Assembly (NCBI GenBank): GCA_016191205.1
Contig: JACPPB010000012.1
Location: 185,693-249,692 of the forward strand
Source: Gammaproteobacteria bacterium
GTDB lineage: Bacteria > Pseudomonadota > Gammaproteobacteria > Pseudomonadales > Porticoccaceae
Length of the DNA stretch: 64,000 bases
Direction: 5' to 3'
The position numbers were made by a program, and so were the translations under genes. A model generated the notes under the pieces. That model had not been told where the DNA came from. It did not search any database and was given only the letters and a program-made list of their open reading frames with translations. Below, one piece after another: positions 53,971-62,505 of the stretch (position 1 is the stretch's first letter; each line of letters begins with the position of its first letter).

Positions 53971-54179
53971 GAGTTGCGTCCCCTGGAGTCGTTATATTGA
54001 TTGATCGGCCGGGTCGGCTGATGGGGTCGGACTATAACTGATCCCGCCGGGGCCGGAAAATGTCGGCCCCGGCCGGCAGGATGAGACCAGTTTTTCCCGG
54101 AGCGCAAAATTCCCGGGCCGCCGCGGTCGTCGGGTGTCCGGACAAGCGTTGTATCGCAGTATCCGACCCGAGCAGGCCG

Positions 54180-55889
54180 TTACAGGATGCCCTGGTTCCC
54201 GTCGATGCCGATCAGTCGCGGCTGATTGACGCGGGTGATGGCAACGGTTTTCTGCGCACGCAGCCAGCGTCCCACGACATCCCACACCGGTTCGCCTTGC
54301 ACGCCGCCAGCGACGGGTGCCCAGCCGGCAACCTTGTAGGTCTTGCCCGCGGCGATGGGCTTGCCATCGAGGCGCATGTCCTGAATCCGCTGACCGACCG
54401 CCGCGCCGGGTTCGATGGCGTAACTCAGGCCGCCGACGCGCACCATGTCGCCGCCCTGCTGCAAATAAGGGTCGGGGTTGAACAGGTTGTCGGCGACATC
54501 TTCCAGCACCACCTTGATGCGCTCGCCCGTCATGTCGGTGAGCGTGGTCTGCGGATAGCTGATCGCGGTCTGGTCGAGCAGGTGCTCCAGGGTGATGGCG
54601 CTGCCGGGCAGCAGGCTGGTGCCCCAGCGGAAGCCGGGCGAGAACGCGATCTGCGCGCCCTTCTCGGCCATCAGCGCATCGAGGATGAGCTGATCGAAGC
54701 TGCCGTTGAAATTGCCGCGCCGGTACAGGGTGTCGGTGGTGGTGGCGAGCACTTCGCCGAGCCTCGCCTCATAGGGCTTGCGGACGCGCGCGATCAGCGC
54801 AGCCATGTCGGCATCCGGCTTGAGCGCGTCGGCGAACACCGGCAGCAGGCGGTACTTCCAGCCCGCGGGTTTGCCGTTTTTGACCGCGAAATCGAGCACG
54901 CCGAGAAACTTGCCGTTGCTGCCGGCGTTGGTTACCAGCGTCTCGCCGCCGGCGTTCTTGACCACGATGGGCTGAGGCACGCCGTCGTGGGTATGCCCGC
55001 CGAGGATGGCGTCGAGCCCCTGCGCGCGGGAGGCGAGCTTCAGATCGACGTCCATGCCGTTGTGCGAGAGCAGCACCACGATCTGCGCGCCCTTGCCGCG
55101 CACCTCCTCGATTACCTTCTGTAAATTCTCGTCCTGGATGCCGAAGCTCCAGTCCGGCACGAAATGCGCGGGATTGGCGATGGGTGTGTAGGGAAAGGCC
55201 TGGCCGATCACCGCGACCGGCACGCCGTTCATCTCGCGCAGCGTGTAGGCCGGAAACACCGGATCGCCGAAATCGGCGGTCCGGATATTCTGGGCGACGA
55301 AATCCACCTTGCCCTTGAAATCCTTCGCGATGATCTCGTTGACGCGCTCGGCGCCCAGCGTGAATTCCCAGTGCGCGGTCATCACGTCCACACCCAGCGC
55401 CAGCGCGGCCTCCACCATGTCCTGGCCGTTGCTCCACAGCGCGGTGGCGGAGCCCTGCCAGGTATCGCCGCCGTCGAGCAGCAGCGCGCCCGGCCGCGAT
55501 GCGCGCATCTGCTTGACCAGGGTGGCCAGATGCGCGAAGCCGCCCACCTTGCCGTAGCGGCGCGCGGCGGATTCGAAGTCCAGACAGGTGAACGCATAGG
55601 CTTCCGCCGTACCGGGCTTGAGGCCAAAGGACTTGAGCAGGTGTGCGCCCACCAGATGCGGGGGACGATTGCGCGCCGCGCCGAGGCCGAGATTGACCGA
55701 GGGCTCGCGGAAATGGATCGGGTTGAGCTGCGCGTGGGCATCGGTCAGATGCAGGAAGTGGACATTGCCGAAGGTGGGTGCGTCATACAGTCCCGCCCAG
55801 TCGGACGCCGCTTGCGCGGCGCGCGCCATCAGCGGCAGACCGGCGCCGGCCGCGGCGGCGAGCACCTGCAGAAATTCGCGGCGATTCAT
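54180..55889 (-). CDS. soxB: Thiosulfohydrolase SoxB
   Basis: 569 residues from the ATG (MNRREFL); a GTG six bases earlier is also possible. A twin-arginine signal (RREFLQ followed by an alanine-rich core) exports it. The metallophosphatase-like core has LHLTDAHAQ at the start, a later LLDGGDTWQGS, and GGHTHDGVPQP for the dimanganese site. SoxB hydrolyses sulfate from the SoxY-bound thiosulfonate in thiosulfate oxidation. It is the last gene of the leftward sox operon. Confidence 0.96.
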   Translation of the reverse strand: MNRREFLQVLAAAAGAGLPLMARAAQAASDWAGLYDAPTFGNVHFLHLTDAHAQLNPIHFREPSVNLGLGAARNRPPHLVGAHLLKSFGLKPGTAEAYAFTCLDFESAARRYGKVGGFAHLATLVKQMRASRPGALLLDGGDTWQGSATALWSNGQDMVEAALALGVDVMTAHWEFTLGAERVNEIIAKDFKGKVDFVAQNIRTADFGDPVFPAYTLREMNGVPVAVIGQAFPYTPIANPAHFVPDWSFGIQDENLQKVIEEVRGKGAQIVVLLSHNGMDVDLKLASRAQGLDAILGGHTHDGVPQPIVVKNAGGETLVTNAGSNGKFLGVLDFAVKNGKPAGWKYRLLPVFADALKPDADMAALIARVRKPYEARLGEVLATTTDTLYRRGNFNGSFDQLILDALMAEKGAQIAFSPGFRWGTSLLPGSAITLEHLLDQTAISYPQTTLTDMTGERIKVVLEDVADNLFNPDPYLQQGGDMVRVGGLSYAIEPGAAVGQRIQDMRLDGKPIAAGKTYKVAGWAPVAGGVQGEPVWDVVGRWLRAQKTVAITRVNQPRLIGIDGNQGIL

Positions 55890-55896
55890 CGCCACA

Positions 55897-55950
55897 TGCT
55901 CTTTGATCGGGAGGTGCTCATGGATCGGAAGGGGCTCATTGATTGACCGG
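55897..55950. repeat. Imperfect 18-bp triplication at the soxX-soxB junction
   Basis: Three head-to-tail 18-mers of the form TGCTCATGGATCGGAAGG (55897-55914, 55915-55932, 55933-55950; the first two 15 of 18 equal). The array covers the spacer and the last codons of soxX. Confidence 0.6.
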
Positions 55951-56643
55951 CGAGGCCGGATCGAACAGCAGCGCCATCACATCCTTGAGCTGCTGTTCGG
56001 TGAGGATACCGGCGTCCCCGAAGCGCGGCATGTGTGAGCAGGCGTTGTAGGCGTGCGAATTCCACAGGCGCGTCCAGGTGTACTTGAGCATCTCCGCGGA
56101 CTGGCCGCGCTGCTTGCCGTACCCGGTCAGCGACGGCCCCAGGTTGCCGTAGGCGATCTCCTTGGGCGCGAGCTGGTGGCAGGCATAGCAGTTGCCGCCG
56201 TTGGGGTTGGCGGGATCGTCCGAGTACTGCATGCCGGTGCCGGTTTGCGCGATCTTCTCGCCCGCTTCCCAGTTGCCGAGGAACTTGCCGTCGGCCGGAA
56301 ATTTCACCGCCGCCAGCGCGGCGCTCTGGATCTTCCCGGCCTCGGCCTGCGGCAGCGTCATGCCGACGGGACCGCTGCACGCCGCCTGCATCGGGCTGCG
56401 CTCGAGCCGCTCCAGGCCGGCCTGGTTTTTGGCCTTGAACGAGCTTTTGATCGCGGCATCGGGGTCGGCCGCCCCCACAACAGTCGCAATCGATAGCGTG
56501 GCTGCGAAAACCATCTTCAGGATATTTCTAAAAACCCATTTTCCGTCGTTCCCGCGCAGGCGGGAACCCAGAAAAAGCAAAGCACTGGATGCCCGCTTCT
56601 GCGGGCATGACGGATTTTTAAAAGTGCCCTTCATGAAATTCAT
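55936..56643 (-). CDS. soxX: Sulfur-oxidation c-type cytochrome SoxX
   Basis: 235 residues from the ATG at 56643, which has AGGAG overlapping the soxA stop. The heme motif is CYACH and the distal methionine lies in CSHMPRFG. A signal helix occurs at about residues 44-58 (MVFAATLSIATVVGA), unusually far from the start: the first 40 residues are encoded by a dispersed palindromic repeat element inserted in frame. An internal ATG at the signal may be used instead. SoxX pairs with SoxA to attach thiosulfate to SoxY. Confidence 0.9.
   Translation of the reverse strand: MNFMKGTFKNPSCPQKRASSALLFLGSRLRGNDGKWVFRNILKMVFAATLSIATVVGAADPDAAIKSSFKAKNQAGLERLERSPMQAACSGPVGMTLPQAEAGKIQSAALAAVKFPADGKFLGNWEAGEKIAQTGTGMQYSDDPANPNGGNCYACHQLAPKEIAYGNLGPSLTGYGKQRGQSAEMLKYTWTRLWNSHAYNACSHMPRFGDAGILTEQQLKDVMALLFDPASPVNQ
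56543..56613. repeat. Dispersed palindromic repeat inserted in frame in soxX
   Basis: 71 bp with two perfect hairpins (GTTCCCGC/GCGGGAAC at 56548-56567 and ATGCCCGC/GCGGGCAT at 56589-56608) enclosed by CCGTC/GACGG ends. The translation on the minus strand gives the PQKRASSAL and SRLRGNDG words commonly seen where this class of genomic repeat is translated. It is flanked by T- and A-rich sequence. Confidence 0.8.
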
Positions 56644-56652
56644 GATCGACTC

Positions 56653-57453
56653 CTAGCGTTTGAGTCCGGGCGCGGCCATGGGCTCGCCGGCCGCCAGCAC
56701 GCCCATGTAGGTGATGAGCGCAATCGCCGCATCGGATGTGAACACGAGTTGCGGAAAGCGCTGCTGCCGTACGCAATCTCCTACCCGCCACTGCATGGTG
56801 CGCACGGCGCCCTGCGAAATGCGGTAGCCGGGCCAGGTCGCGAAGGCGCTGCGGGCGCCCTTGGCTGCGGTCAGATTCGGCAACGCCTGCAGGCGGATGC
56901 GCCTGTCGCTCTGCGAATGGCAGGTGGCGCAGGAAAAGTCGTAGGGACCGGCGCGGTAGTTGAACAGTTGCCGGCCAAGTTCAAACGCGGCTTTCTCCTT
57001 GGGGTGGGTCTGTGGCACCGCAACCGGCACGCCGCGCGACTGGCCCGCGATCCAGGCGGCAAGAGCTTCCATGTCGGTCGCCGGCTGACCCTGCTCCGAA
57101 TAGGGCTTGGCGACCGCCTCCTCGGGCTTGAAGCCTTGCAGCTTGACCATGCAGTAGGCGAGCCGCGCTTCGAGATCCTGCACGCGATCCGCATCCTGGA
57201 AGTAGCGCGGCAACCGCGCGTAGGCGCCCGCCACCACGCCCGCGCCCAACCCGAGATCGCAGGCGGTCAGCGCAACGTGCCGCGGGCCGCGCGCGGTCTT
57301 CCACAACTCCTCGCCCTGCATCTCGACCAGCTCGGCCGGGTTGTCGTCGCCGAACATCGCGCGGTACTGCGCGAAAATATTGTCATCGTTCTGGGCCAGC
57401 AGCGGCAACGAAATCACCATTGCAACCACTGCCAGTGCCGGTTTCCAGTTCAT
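56653..57453 (-). CDS. soxA: Sulfur-oxidation cytochrome SoxA
   Basis: 266 residues with an N-terminal signal (residues 1-20). One heme motif, CATCH, is present in the C-terminal domain; where di-heme SoxA has a first CxxCH, only cysteines in ACDLG and YCMV remain, the monoheme form. The active-site cysteine is in VGDCVRQQRFPQL. SoxA, with SoxX, joins thiosulfate to the SoxY carrier in the periplasm. Confidence 0.93.
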   Translation of the reverse strand: MNWKPALAVVAMVISLPLLAQNDDNIFAQYRAMFGDDNPAELVEMQGEELWKTARGPRHVALTACDLGLGAGVVAGAYARLPRYFQDADRVQDLEARLAYCMVKLQGFKPEEAVAKPYSEQGQPATDMEALAAWIAGQSRGVPVAVPQTHPKEKAAFELGRQLFNYRAGPYDFSCATCHSQSDRRIRLQALPNLTAAKGARSAFATWPGYRISQGAVRTMQWRVGDCVRQQRFPQLVFTSDAAIALITYMGVLAAGEPMAAPGLKR

Positions 57454-57481
57454 CGGCCATCCTCCCGGAAGCAGACTTCGC

Positions 57482-57793
57482 TCAGCTCAACACGACCTCA
57501 TCGGTACGCGACTCGCCCTTGGTGTCCGTCCACGTCACCACGACCTTGTCGCCGCTCGCGCCGCCCTTGAAACGGAATTGCAGGAACGGATTCTGCGACA
57601 CCGCCGGCCCCCAGTACGCGGACAGCACGAGCTTGTCGTTGTGCAGCGCCGTGACCTCGGTGATGTAGTGCGCCGGCACCAACTGGCCGTCGGCATCCTT
57701 GCGCCGCCCGGTTTCCATCGGGTGCGACATCAACGCCTTGACTTCGGTGACGCCAGCCGTGGTGGTGGCGCGGATCTTCATCGGGCTTGCCAT
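57482..57793 (-). CDS. soxZ: Thiosulfate carrier partner SoxZ
   Basis: 103 residues, the usual size. The immunoglobulin-like fold is marked by MSHPMETGRRKDADG and the end WTDTKGESRTDEV. SoxZ binds SoxY, without cofactors, to form the central carrier of the Sox cycle. There is a 24-base gap to soxY. Confidence 0.95.
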   Translation of the reverse strand: MASPMKIRATTTAGVTEVKALMSHPMETGRRKDADGQLVPAHYITEVTALHNDKLVLSAYWGPAVSQNPFLQFRFKGGASGDKVVVTWTDTKGESRTDEVVLS

Positions 57794-57817
57794 GTTGGTT
57801 CTCCTGTCTCCGCCGTC

Positions 57818-58273
57818 TCAGCCGCCGCAGCCGCCGAGCGTGACCTTGGTTTCGCGCATCGCGCTGTAGAATTTCCCGTTCGCCTTGACCACGGCGTAGA
57901 GGTTGCAGGTCTGACCTACCTTCACGCGCGTGCTGACAAAACCCTCGGTGCCCTCGGGAATCATGAACACGGCAGCCATCGGGTTGGGGTTCTTTTCGAC
58001 CAGCACCATGATCTGCTCGGTCCCGGGCAGCTTGCTGGTGATGCTCACCGGCACCACGGCACCGTTTTCGGCGATGTCCGGGCTGACGAACTGGATCTGG
58101 TCGCTGGGCGTGGGCGTGGCGCCCAGCTCCTTGAACACACCATTCATATCCGGCGCCTTGAATGCCGCATCGAACGCGCTGGCCATGGCCCGCAGCGGCC
58201 AGCAAGCGGCGGTGGCGAAACCGCCCAGCGCGGCGGCGCCCAGGCGGAGAAAAGTACGACGTTGCAGTTTCAT
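57818..58273 (-). CDS. soxY: Thiosulfate carrier SoxY
   Basis: 151 residues from the ATG (MKLQRRTFL). A twin-arginine signal precedes a mature part that ends in GGCGG, whose cysteine carries the sulfur intermediates during the cycle. The longer upstream frame is a shadow of soxD. Confidence 0.96.
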   Translation of the reverse strand: MKLQRRTFLRLGAAALGGFATAACWPLRAMASAFDAAFKAPDMNGVFKELGATPTPSDQIQFVSPDIAENGAVVPVSITSKLPGTEQIMVLVEKNPNPMAAVFMIPEGTEGFVSTRVKVGQTCNLYAVVKANGKFYSAMRETKVTLGGCGG

Positions 58274-58302
58274 GGGATCTCCCGGTTGCGGGTGGCAGGA
58301 AT

Positions 58303-59331
58303 TCAGGGTTGGGCACCGGCCGCGAGCCACGCGGCGATGCTCTCGAGTTCGGATTTTGACAGCTGTGCCTGCGGCGGCATGGCCGCGCTGCCCCAGACGC
58401 CGGACCCGCCCTTGGCGATCTTGTCGGCAAGATAGGCTTTGACGTCGGCGCGGGTCTGGTACTTCCCGGCGACTTCCTTGAAGCCGGGGCCGATGATTTT
58501 TGTTTCCATCCCGTGGCAACCGGTGCAACCCCGCGCGCCGAGCAACGCGGTTACCACAGCGTTGGCGGGGGCCGCGGCGGGCTTGCTGGCAGCGGCCTTG
58601 GGATCAGTGACCCGACCGCGCACCGCGCCGAAGGTGCGATTCTGGTCGGCGAGATTGCCGTGGGCGTTGAGGGCGTAGTCCGGCAGCGCGGAGGAAATCT
58701 TGACCTCGGCCTGGCAGTCCTTCATGCAGGCCTGGTTCTGCGTATCCGGCTTGCCGTTCACCTCCCACAGCCCGTGCGCGCGCGTCATGCCATTGCGATT
58801 GGGCATGCGCGCCTGCACCTCGGCGATATTCCGGTCCGACAACACATAGTCGGCGGGCACGACCTCGGCGAGATTCAACAGATAGGCCAGCACCGCGTAG
58901 ACGTTGTCGCTGGACAGCGATTTGGGCGCATCCCAGGGCATGGCGCGATGGATGTAGTCCCACAGCGTGGACACCGTATTCACCTTGGTGAAGGTCGTGC
59001 GCGCGCTGCCGCCGGCCTTGAGGGCGGCGACGCGGCCGGTCTTGATATCCTCGGCGGTGGTGTTGCCGACCAGGGGCGTGAACACGTGATTGTCATCGCC
59101 GAAATCGCCGTGACAGCTCGCGCACTTGCCGGTCCACAGTTGCTCGCCGGCGGACACGCTGCCGGAACCCGGCGGCAGGCCCTTGAAGTCGGGCCGCACG
59201 TCGATGTCCCAGGCCTTCACCTCGGCGTCCGTGGCGTCGCGGCCCACGCCCGCAAACTGCGCGTGCGCGGGGAACGCAAGACCGACGGCCAACATCAGCA
59301 CAACTGGCATCGAGAGCAACAGTGCGCGCAT
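58303..59331 (-). CDS. soxD: Sulfur dehydrogenase diheme cytochrome SoxD
   Basis: 342 residues from the ATG with signal (MRALLLSMPVVLMLAVGLAF). Two heme motifs are seen, CASCH (about residue 70) and CTGCH (about residue 270). SoxD accepts electrons from the SoxC molybdenum site when sulfane sulfur is oxidised. Its start follows the soxC stop by seven bases. The gene partner confirms that the pathway does not leave sulfur globules. Confidence 0.94.
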   Translation of the reverse strand: MRALLLSMPVVLMLAVGLAFPAHAQFAGVGRDATDAEVKAWDIDVRPDFKGLPPGSGSVSAGEQLWTGKCASCHGDFGDDNHVFTPLVGNTTAEDIKTGRVAALKAGGSARTTFTKVNTVSTLWDYIHRAMPWDAPKSLSSDNVYAVLAYLLNLAEVVPADYVLSDRNIAEVQARMPNRNGMTRAHGLWEVNGKPDTQNQACMKDCQAEVKISSALPDYALNAHGNLADQNRTFGAVRGRVTDPKAAASKPAAAPANAVVTALLGARGCTGCHGMETKIIGPGFKEVAGKYQTRADVKAYLADKIAKGGSGVWGSAAMPPQAQLSKSELESIAAWLAAGAQP

Positions 59332-59338
59332 GACGACC

Positions 59339-60697
59339 TCAGACCTGCACGTTGGCGACATCGCCGGACGCGGCGACCTGCCACGACTGAATGGCGTTGT
59401 TGTGGTAAATCGAGCGCGTGCCGCGCACCGCGCGCAATTGCGCGTAGGTGGGCTGCACATAACCGGTTTCGTCCACGGCGCGGCTTTGCAGGATGGCAGG
59501 GCTGCCATCCCACACCCAGTCGATATTGAAGCGCGTCAACGCCTTGGGCAGCACCGGGTTCTCGAGCCGAGCGGTGCGCCAATTCTTGCCGCCGTCGAAG
59601 GACACATCGACTTTCCGGATCCGGCCCCTGCCCGACCACGCCAGACCGGTGAGGTTGTAGAAGCCCTTGTTCAGCAGCACCTGCCCACCCGAGGGACTGG
59701 TGATGACCGATTTGGCCTCCTGAATCGAGGTGTACTGGCGGAGCATCCCGTCGGGCATCAGATCCACATAGTGCGAGGTCTCGTCCTTGGTCCCGTAGGG
59801 CTGGTCGCCGACTTCGATGCGCCGCAGCCACTTCACCCAGGACACGCCCTGCACGCCCGGCACCACCAGGCGCAGCGGATAGCCGTTTTCCGGCCGCAGC
59901 ATCTCGCCGTTCATGCCGTACGCGACCATGACATCGTCGAGCGCCCGTTCCATGGCGATGGTACGCGTCATGCCCGAGCCGTCGGCGCCTTCCGCGAGAA
60001 TGTACTTCCCCTTGACCCTGTCGAAGCCGGCATCCTCCAGCAGCGTGGACAGCAGCACGCCGGTGAATTCCGAGCCCGACAGCATGCCGTGGGTGTACTG
60101 CACGGTGGGCACCGCGACATTGCCCCATTCCATGCCGGTGTTGGCGCCGCATTCGAGGAAGTGGATGCGCGAAACCGATGGCAGGCGCATCAGGTCGTCC
60201 ATGGTGTAGACGCGCGGACGCTTGACGAGGCCGTTGATCATCAACCGGTGGCGCGCCGGATCGACGTCCACCCAACCCTGGTGATGCCGTTCGAAGTGCA
60301 GACCCGAAGGGGTGATGATGCCGAACAGACCCTGCAGCGGCGCGAACGACACCGAAGCCTGGGGCACGCTGGTCAAGCCGGGCGACTGGCGCCGCACCAG
60401 GTTGGCTTCGTACCCGGATGGCAGGCCGTAGGGGCGCGCGGCAACCGGCTGGCCCAGCATTTTCGACCAGGGCGGCAGGTTGAGGATATCCGGATCGCCG
60501 GCGCCGGGCGACGCTGCCAAGGCGCTGGCGAGCGGTGCGCCGGCCAGGGCAGCACCCGCCGCCAGAAAGCTTTTGCGCAGAAAATTGCGCCGCTCCGCGT
60601 TGACGCCGTCCCTGCCCAGCTCGCGCACGAACTCCGCGCCGAGAAAGTTCTCGGGCGCCTTGCGCACGCGCCCGGGTTGGCGGTCATCGGGATTCAT
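59339..60697 (-). CDS. soxC: Sulfane dehydrogenase subunit SoxC
   Basis: 452 residues from the ATG at 60697, with GGAGA ahead. An ERRNFLRKSF twin-arginine signal lies near residue 35. The molybdopterin domain has the ligand cysteine in HFLECGANTGMEW, and the C-terminal dimer domain ends in the NNAIQSWQV region. With SoxD it takes six electrons from the sulfane sulfur of SoxY. It is the first gene of the leftward operon. Confidence 0.95.
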   Translation of the reverse strand: MNPDDRQPGRVRKAPENFLGAEFVRELGRDGVNAERRNFLRKSFLAAGAALAGAPLASALAASPGAGDPDILNLPPWSKMLGQPVAARPYGLPSGYEANLVRRQSPGLTSVPQASVSFAPLQGLFGIITPSGLHFERHHQGWVDVDPARHRLMINGLVKRPRVYTMDDLMRLPSVSRIHFLECGANTGMEWGNVAVPTVQYTHGMLSGSEFTGVLLSTLLEDAGFDRVKGKYILAEGADGSGMTRTIAMERALDDVMVAYGMNGEMLRPENGYPLRLVVPGVQGVSWVKWLRRIEVGDQPYGTKDETSHYVDLMPDGMLRQYTSIQEAKSVITSPSGGQVLLNKGFYNLTGLAWSGRGRIRKVDVSFDGGKNWRTARLENPVLPKALTRFNIDWVWDGSPAILQSRAVDETGYVQPTYAQLRAVRGTRSIYHNNAIQSWQVAASGDVANVQV

Positions 60698-60839
60698 CAG
60701 GCCTGTCTCCTCACGGATGCCGTCGGGCCGGGGCTCCGGGTCGCACACTGACGGACCCTGGCCGCTGGTTATTCCTGCACTTGCTAATATAAGATACTCC
60801 TGATTGTTTCCGGGGCACAACCCCCTCCGCCGGTGACCC

Positions 60840-61835
60840 ATGACCAGCTTCGGTCGATTCTTCCTCGCGAGTGTCATCGGGTGCGCGCTGACGCTGTCGG
60901 TCCCGGTGCAAGTCGCGGCCGGGCCCGCGGAACCGGCGCTTGCGCTGGCCCCGCGTGCCCTGTCGTCCACGGTCTGGTACTTCGAAGGTGTAGCGGGGAT
61001 GGCATCGCCCGCGAATCGGGGCTTTACCAGCAACGCCGGGTTCGTGGTGACGCCCGAGGGCGTGGTGGTTTTCGATGCATTGGGCACGCCGGCGCTCGCC
61101 GAGGCGATGCTGGCTGCCATCCGCAAGATCACCCCGCAGCCCGTCCGCTACGTCATCCTCAGCCACTACCACGCCGACCATTTCTACGGACTGCAAGTCT
61201 TCAAGGCCGCGGGCGCCACGATCTGGGCGCGTCGCGAGGGTCGGCAATATCTGGCTTCCGATCTCGCCCGGGAGCGGCTGGCGCAGCGCCGGCGCGATCT
61301 GTCGCCCTGGGTCAACGACCAGACGCAATTGCTCCCCGCCGATCGCTGGCTGGATTTCCCGACCGCCCAGCCCATCCGCTTCGCGCTGGGCGGTACCCGC
61401 TTCGAGCTGATCAGCGGCGGCAACTCTCACGCGCCCGGCGATTTGATGCTGCTCGTCCCCGATCAGGGCGTGCTGTTCGCCGGCGACCTGTTTTTTACCG
61501 GGCGGCTGCCCTTCGTGGTGGATGGCAACACGCGGGAATGGCTGGCCGCGCTGTCGCGCATCGAGCACAGTGCGCCGCGGATCGTGGTGCCCGGCCACGG
61601 GTCGGCGTCCCTGCATGTCAGCGAGGATCTGAAAGTCACGCGTGCCTATCTCGAATTCCTGCGCGCGCAGCTCGGTGCGGCAGTCGAAAATCTGCAAAGC
61701 TTCGATGAGGCTTATGCAGGCATCGACTGGTCGGAATTTGCCGGACTGCCGACGTTCGACGTCGCCAATCGGCGCAATGCCTATTCGGTCTACCTCGAAA
61801 TGCAGGCCGAGCTGCTCGGCGGCGCACCGCACTGA
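60840..61835 (+). CDS. Secreted metallo-beta-lactamase-fold hydrolase (SoxH-like)
   Basis: 331 residues with an export signal at the N terminus. The metal motif is LSHYHADHFYG (HxHxDH), followed by GNSHAPGDLML, LFAGDLFF and VVPGHGSA. It resembles SoxH and quinoprotein-relay metallo-hydrolases that lie beside sox genes and may act on a thiol or sulfane ester. It is divergent from soxC, so a shared regulatory region lies between 60698 and 60839. Confidence 0.82.
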   Translation: MTSFGRFFLASVIGCALTLSVPVQVAAGPAEPALALAPRALSSTVWYFEGVAGMASPANRGFTSNAGFVVTPEGVVVFDALGTPALAEAMLAAIRKITPQPVRYVILSHYHADHFYGLQVFKAAGATIWARREGRQYLASDLARERLAQRRRDLSPWVNDQTQLLPADRWLDFPTAQPIRFALGGTRFELISGGNSHAPGDLMLLVPDQGVLFAGDLFFTGRLPFVVDGNTREWLAALSRIEHSAPRIVVPGHGSASLHVSEDLKVTRAYLEFLRAQLGAAVENLQSFDEAYAGIDWSEFAGLPTFDVANRRNAYSVYLEMQAELLGGAPH

Positions 61836-61873
61836 AATCGCGCCCGACCCACAAGCAACCCGAGGAGAAACCC

Positions 61874-62341
61874 ATGAGCCATTCGCCCCCGAGTCATCGC
61901 CATTTCCTGATGGCAGGGCGCCTCGCGCTCGGGCTTTTCGCGCTGGTCTCCGGGCTGTCGATCCCCGCACAGGCCGCCGACGCGGCCGCCGCAACCCGCG
62001 TGGTGTACCACATCGACGACAGCGCGCGCGCCATCCCCGCCATCCGCAACATGACCAACCACCTCAAGGCTGATCCGGGCGTCAGGATCGTGGTGGTGGC
62101 GCTGGGCCAGGGCGTGGATTTCCTGCTCAAGGATGCGAAGGACGCGCGCGGCAACCCCTACGAGCCCATGATCGACGATCTGGTGATGGCCGGCGTTGAA
62201 TTCCGCGTCTGCAACAACACCCTGGCAGCGCGGCACATCGACCGCGCGCGGGTGCATCCCGATGCCCGCGTGGTCGAGTCCGGCGCGGCCGAAATCGCCC
62301 GCTTGCAGTTCGCGCAGGGCTACGCCTACTTCAAACCCTGA
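61874..62341 (+). CDS. DsrE/DsrF-like secreted protein
   Basis: 155 residues with an export signal (LALGLFALVSGLSIPAQAADA). The DsrE-like core includes RNMTNHLKADPGVRIVVVALGQGVDFL and the cysteine-containing EFRVCNNTL, a possible sulfur-binding cysteine. DsrE relatives carry sulfur on cysteine. It lies 38 bases after the SoxH-like gene in the same direction and may help sulfur transfer in the periplasm. Confidence 0.82.
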   Translation: MSHSPPSHRHFLMAGRLALGLFALVSGLSIPAQAADAAAATRVVYHIDDSARAIPAIRNMTNHLKADPGVRIVVVALGQGVDFLLKDAKDARGNPYEPMIDDLVMAGVEFRVCNNTLAARHIDRARVHPDARVVESGAAEIARLQFAQGYAYFKP

Positions 62342-62505
62342 CGCAGTATCTCCCACCGCGGGTCGCAACGCTCCGGCATCCGGACCGAAGCGGAAAATTC
62401 CGTGTCGATTGCCAGCGCGACAAGCCGTCCCTATGCTGGCGGCGAACCTTAACCAACCACCCCGGCAGGGGCACAAAACTTCAGCAAAACTTCAGGAGAT
62501 CCACC

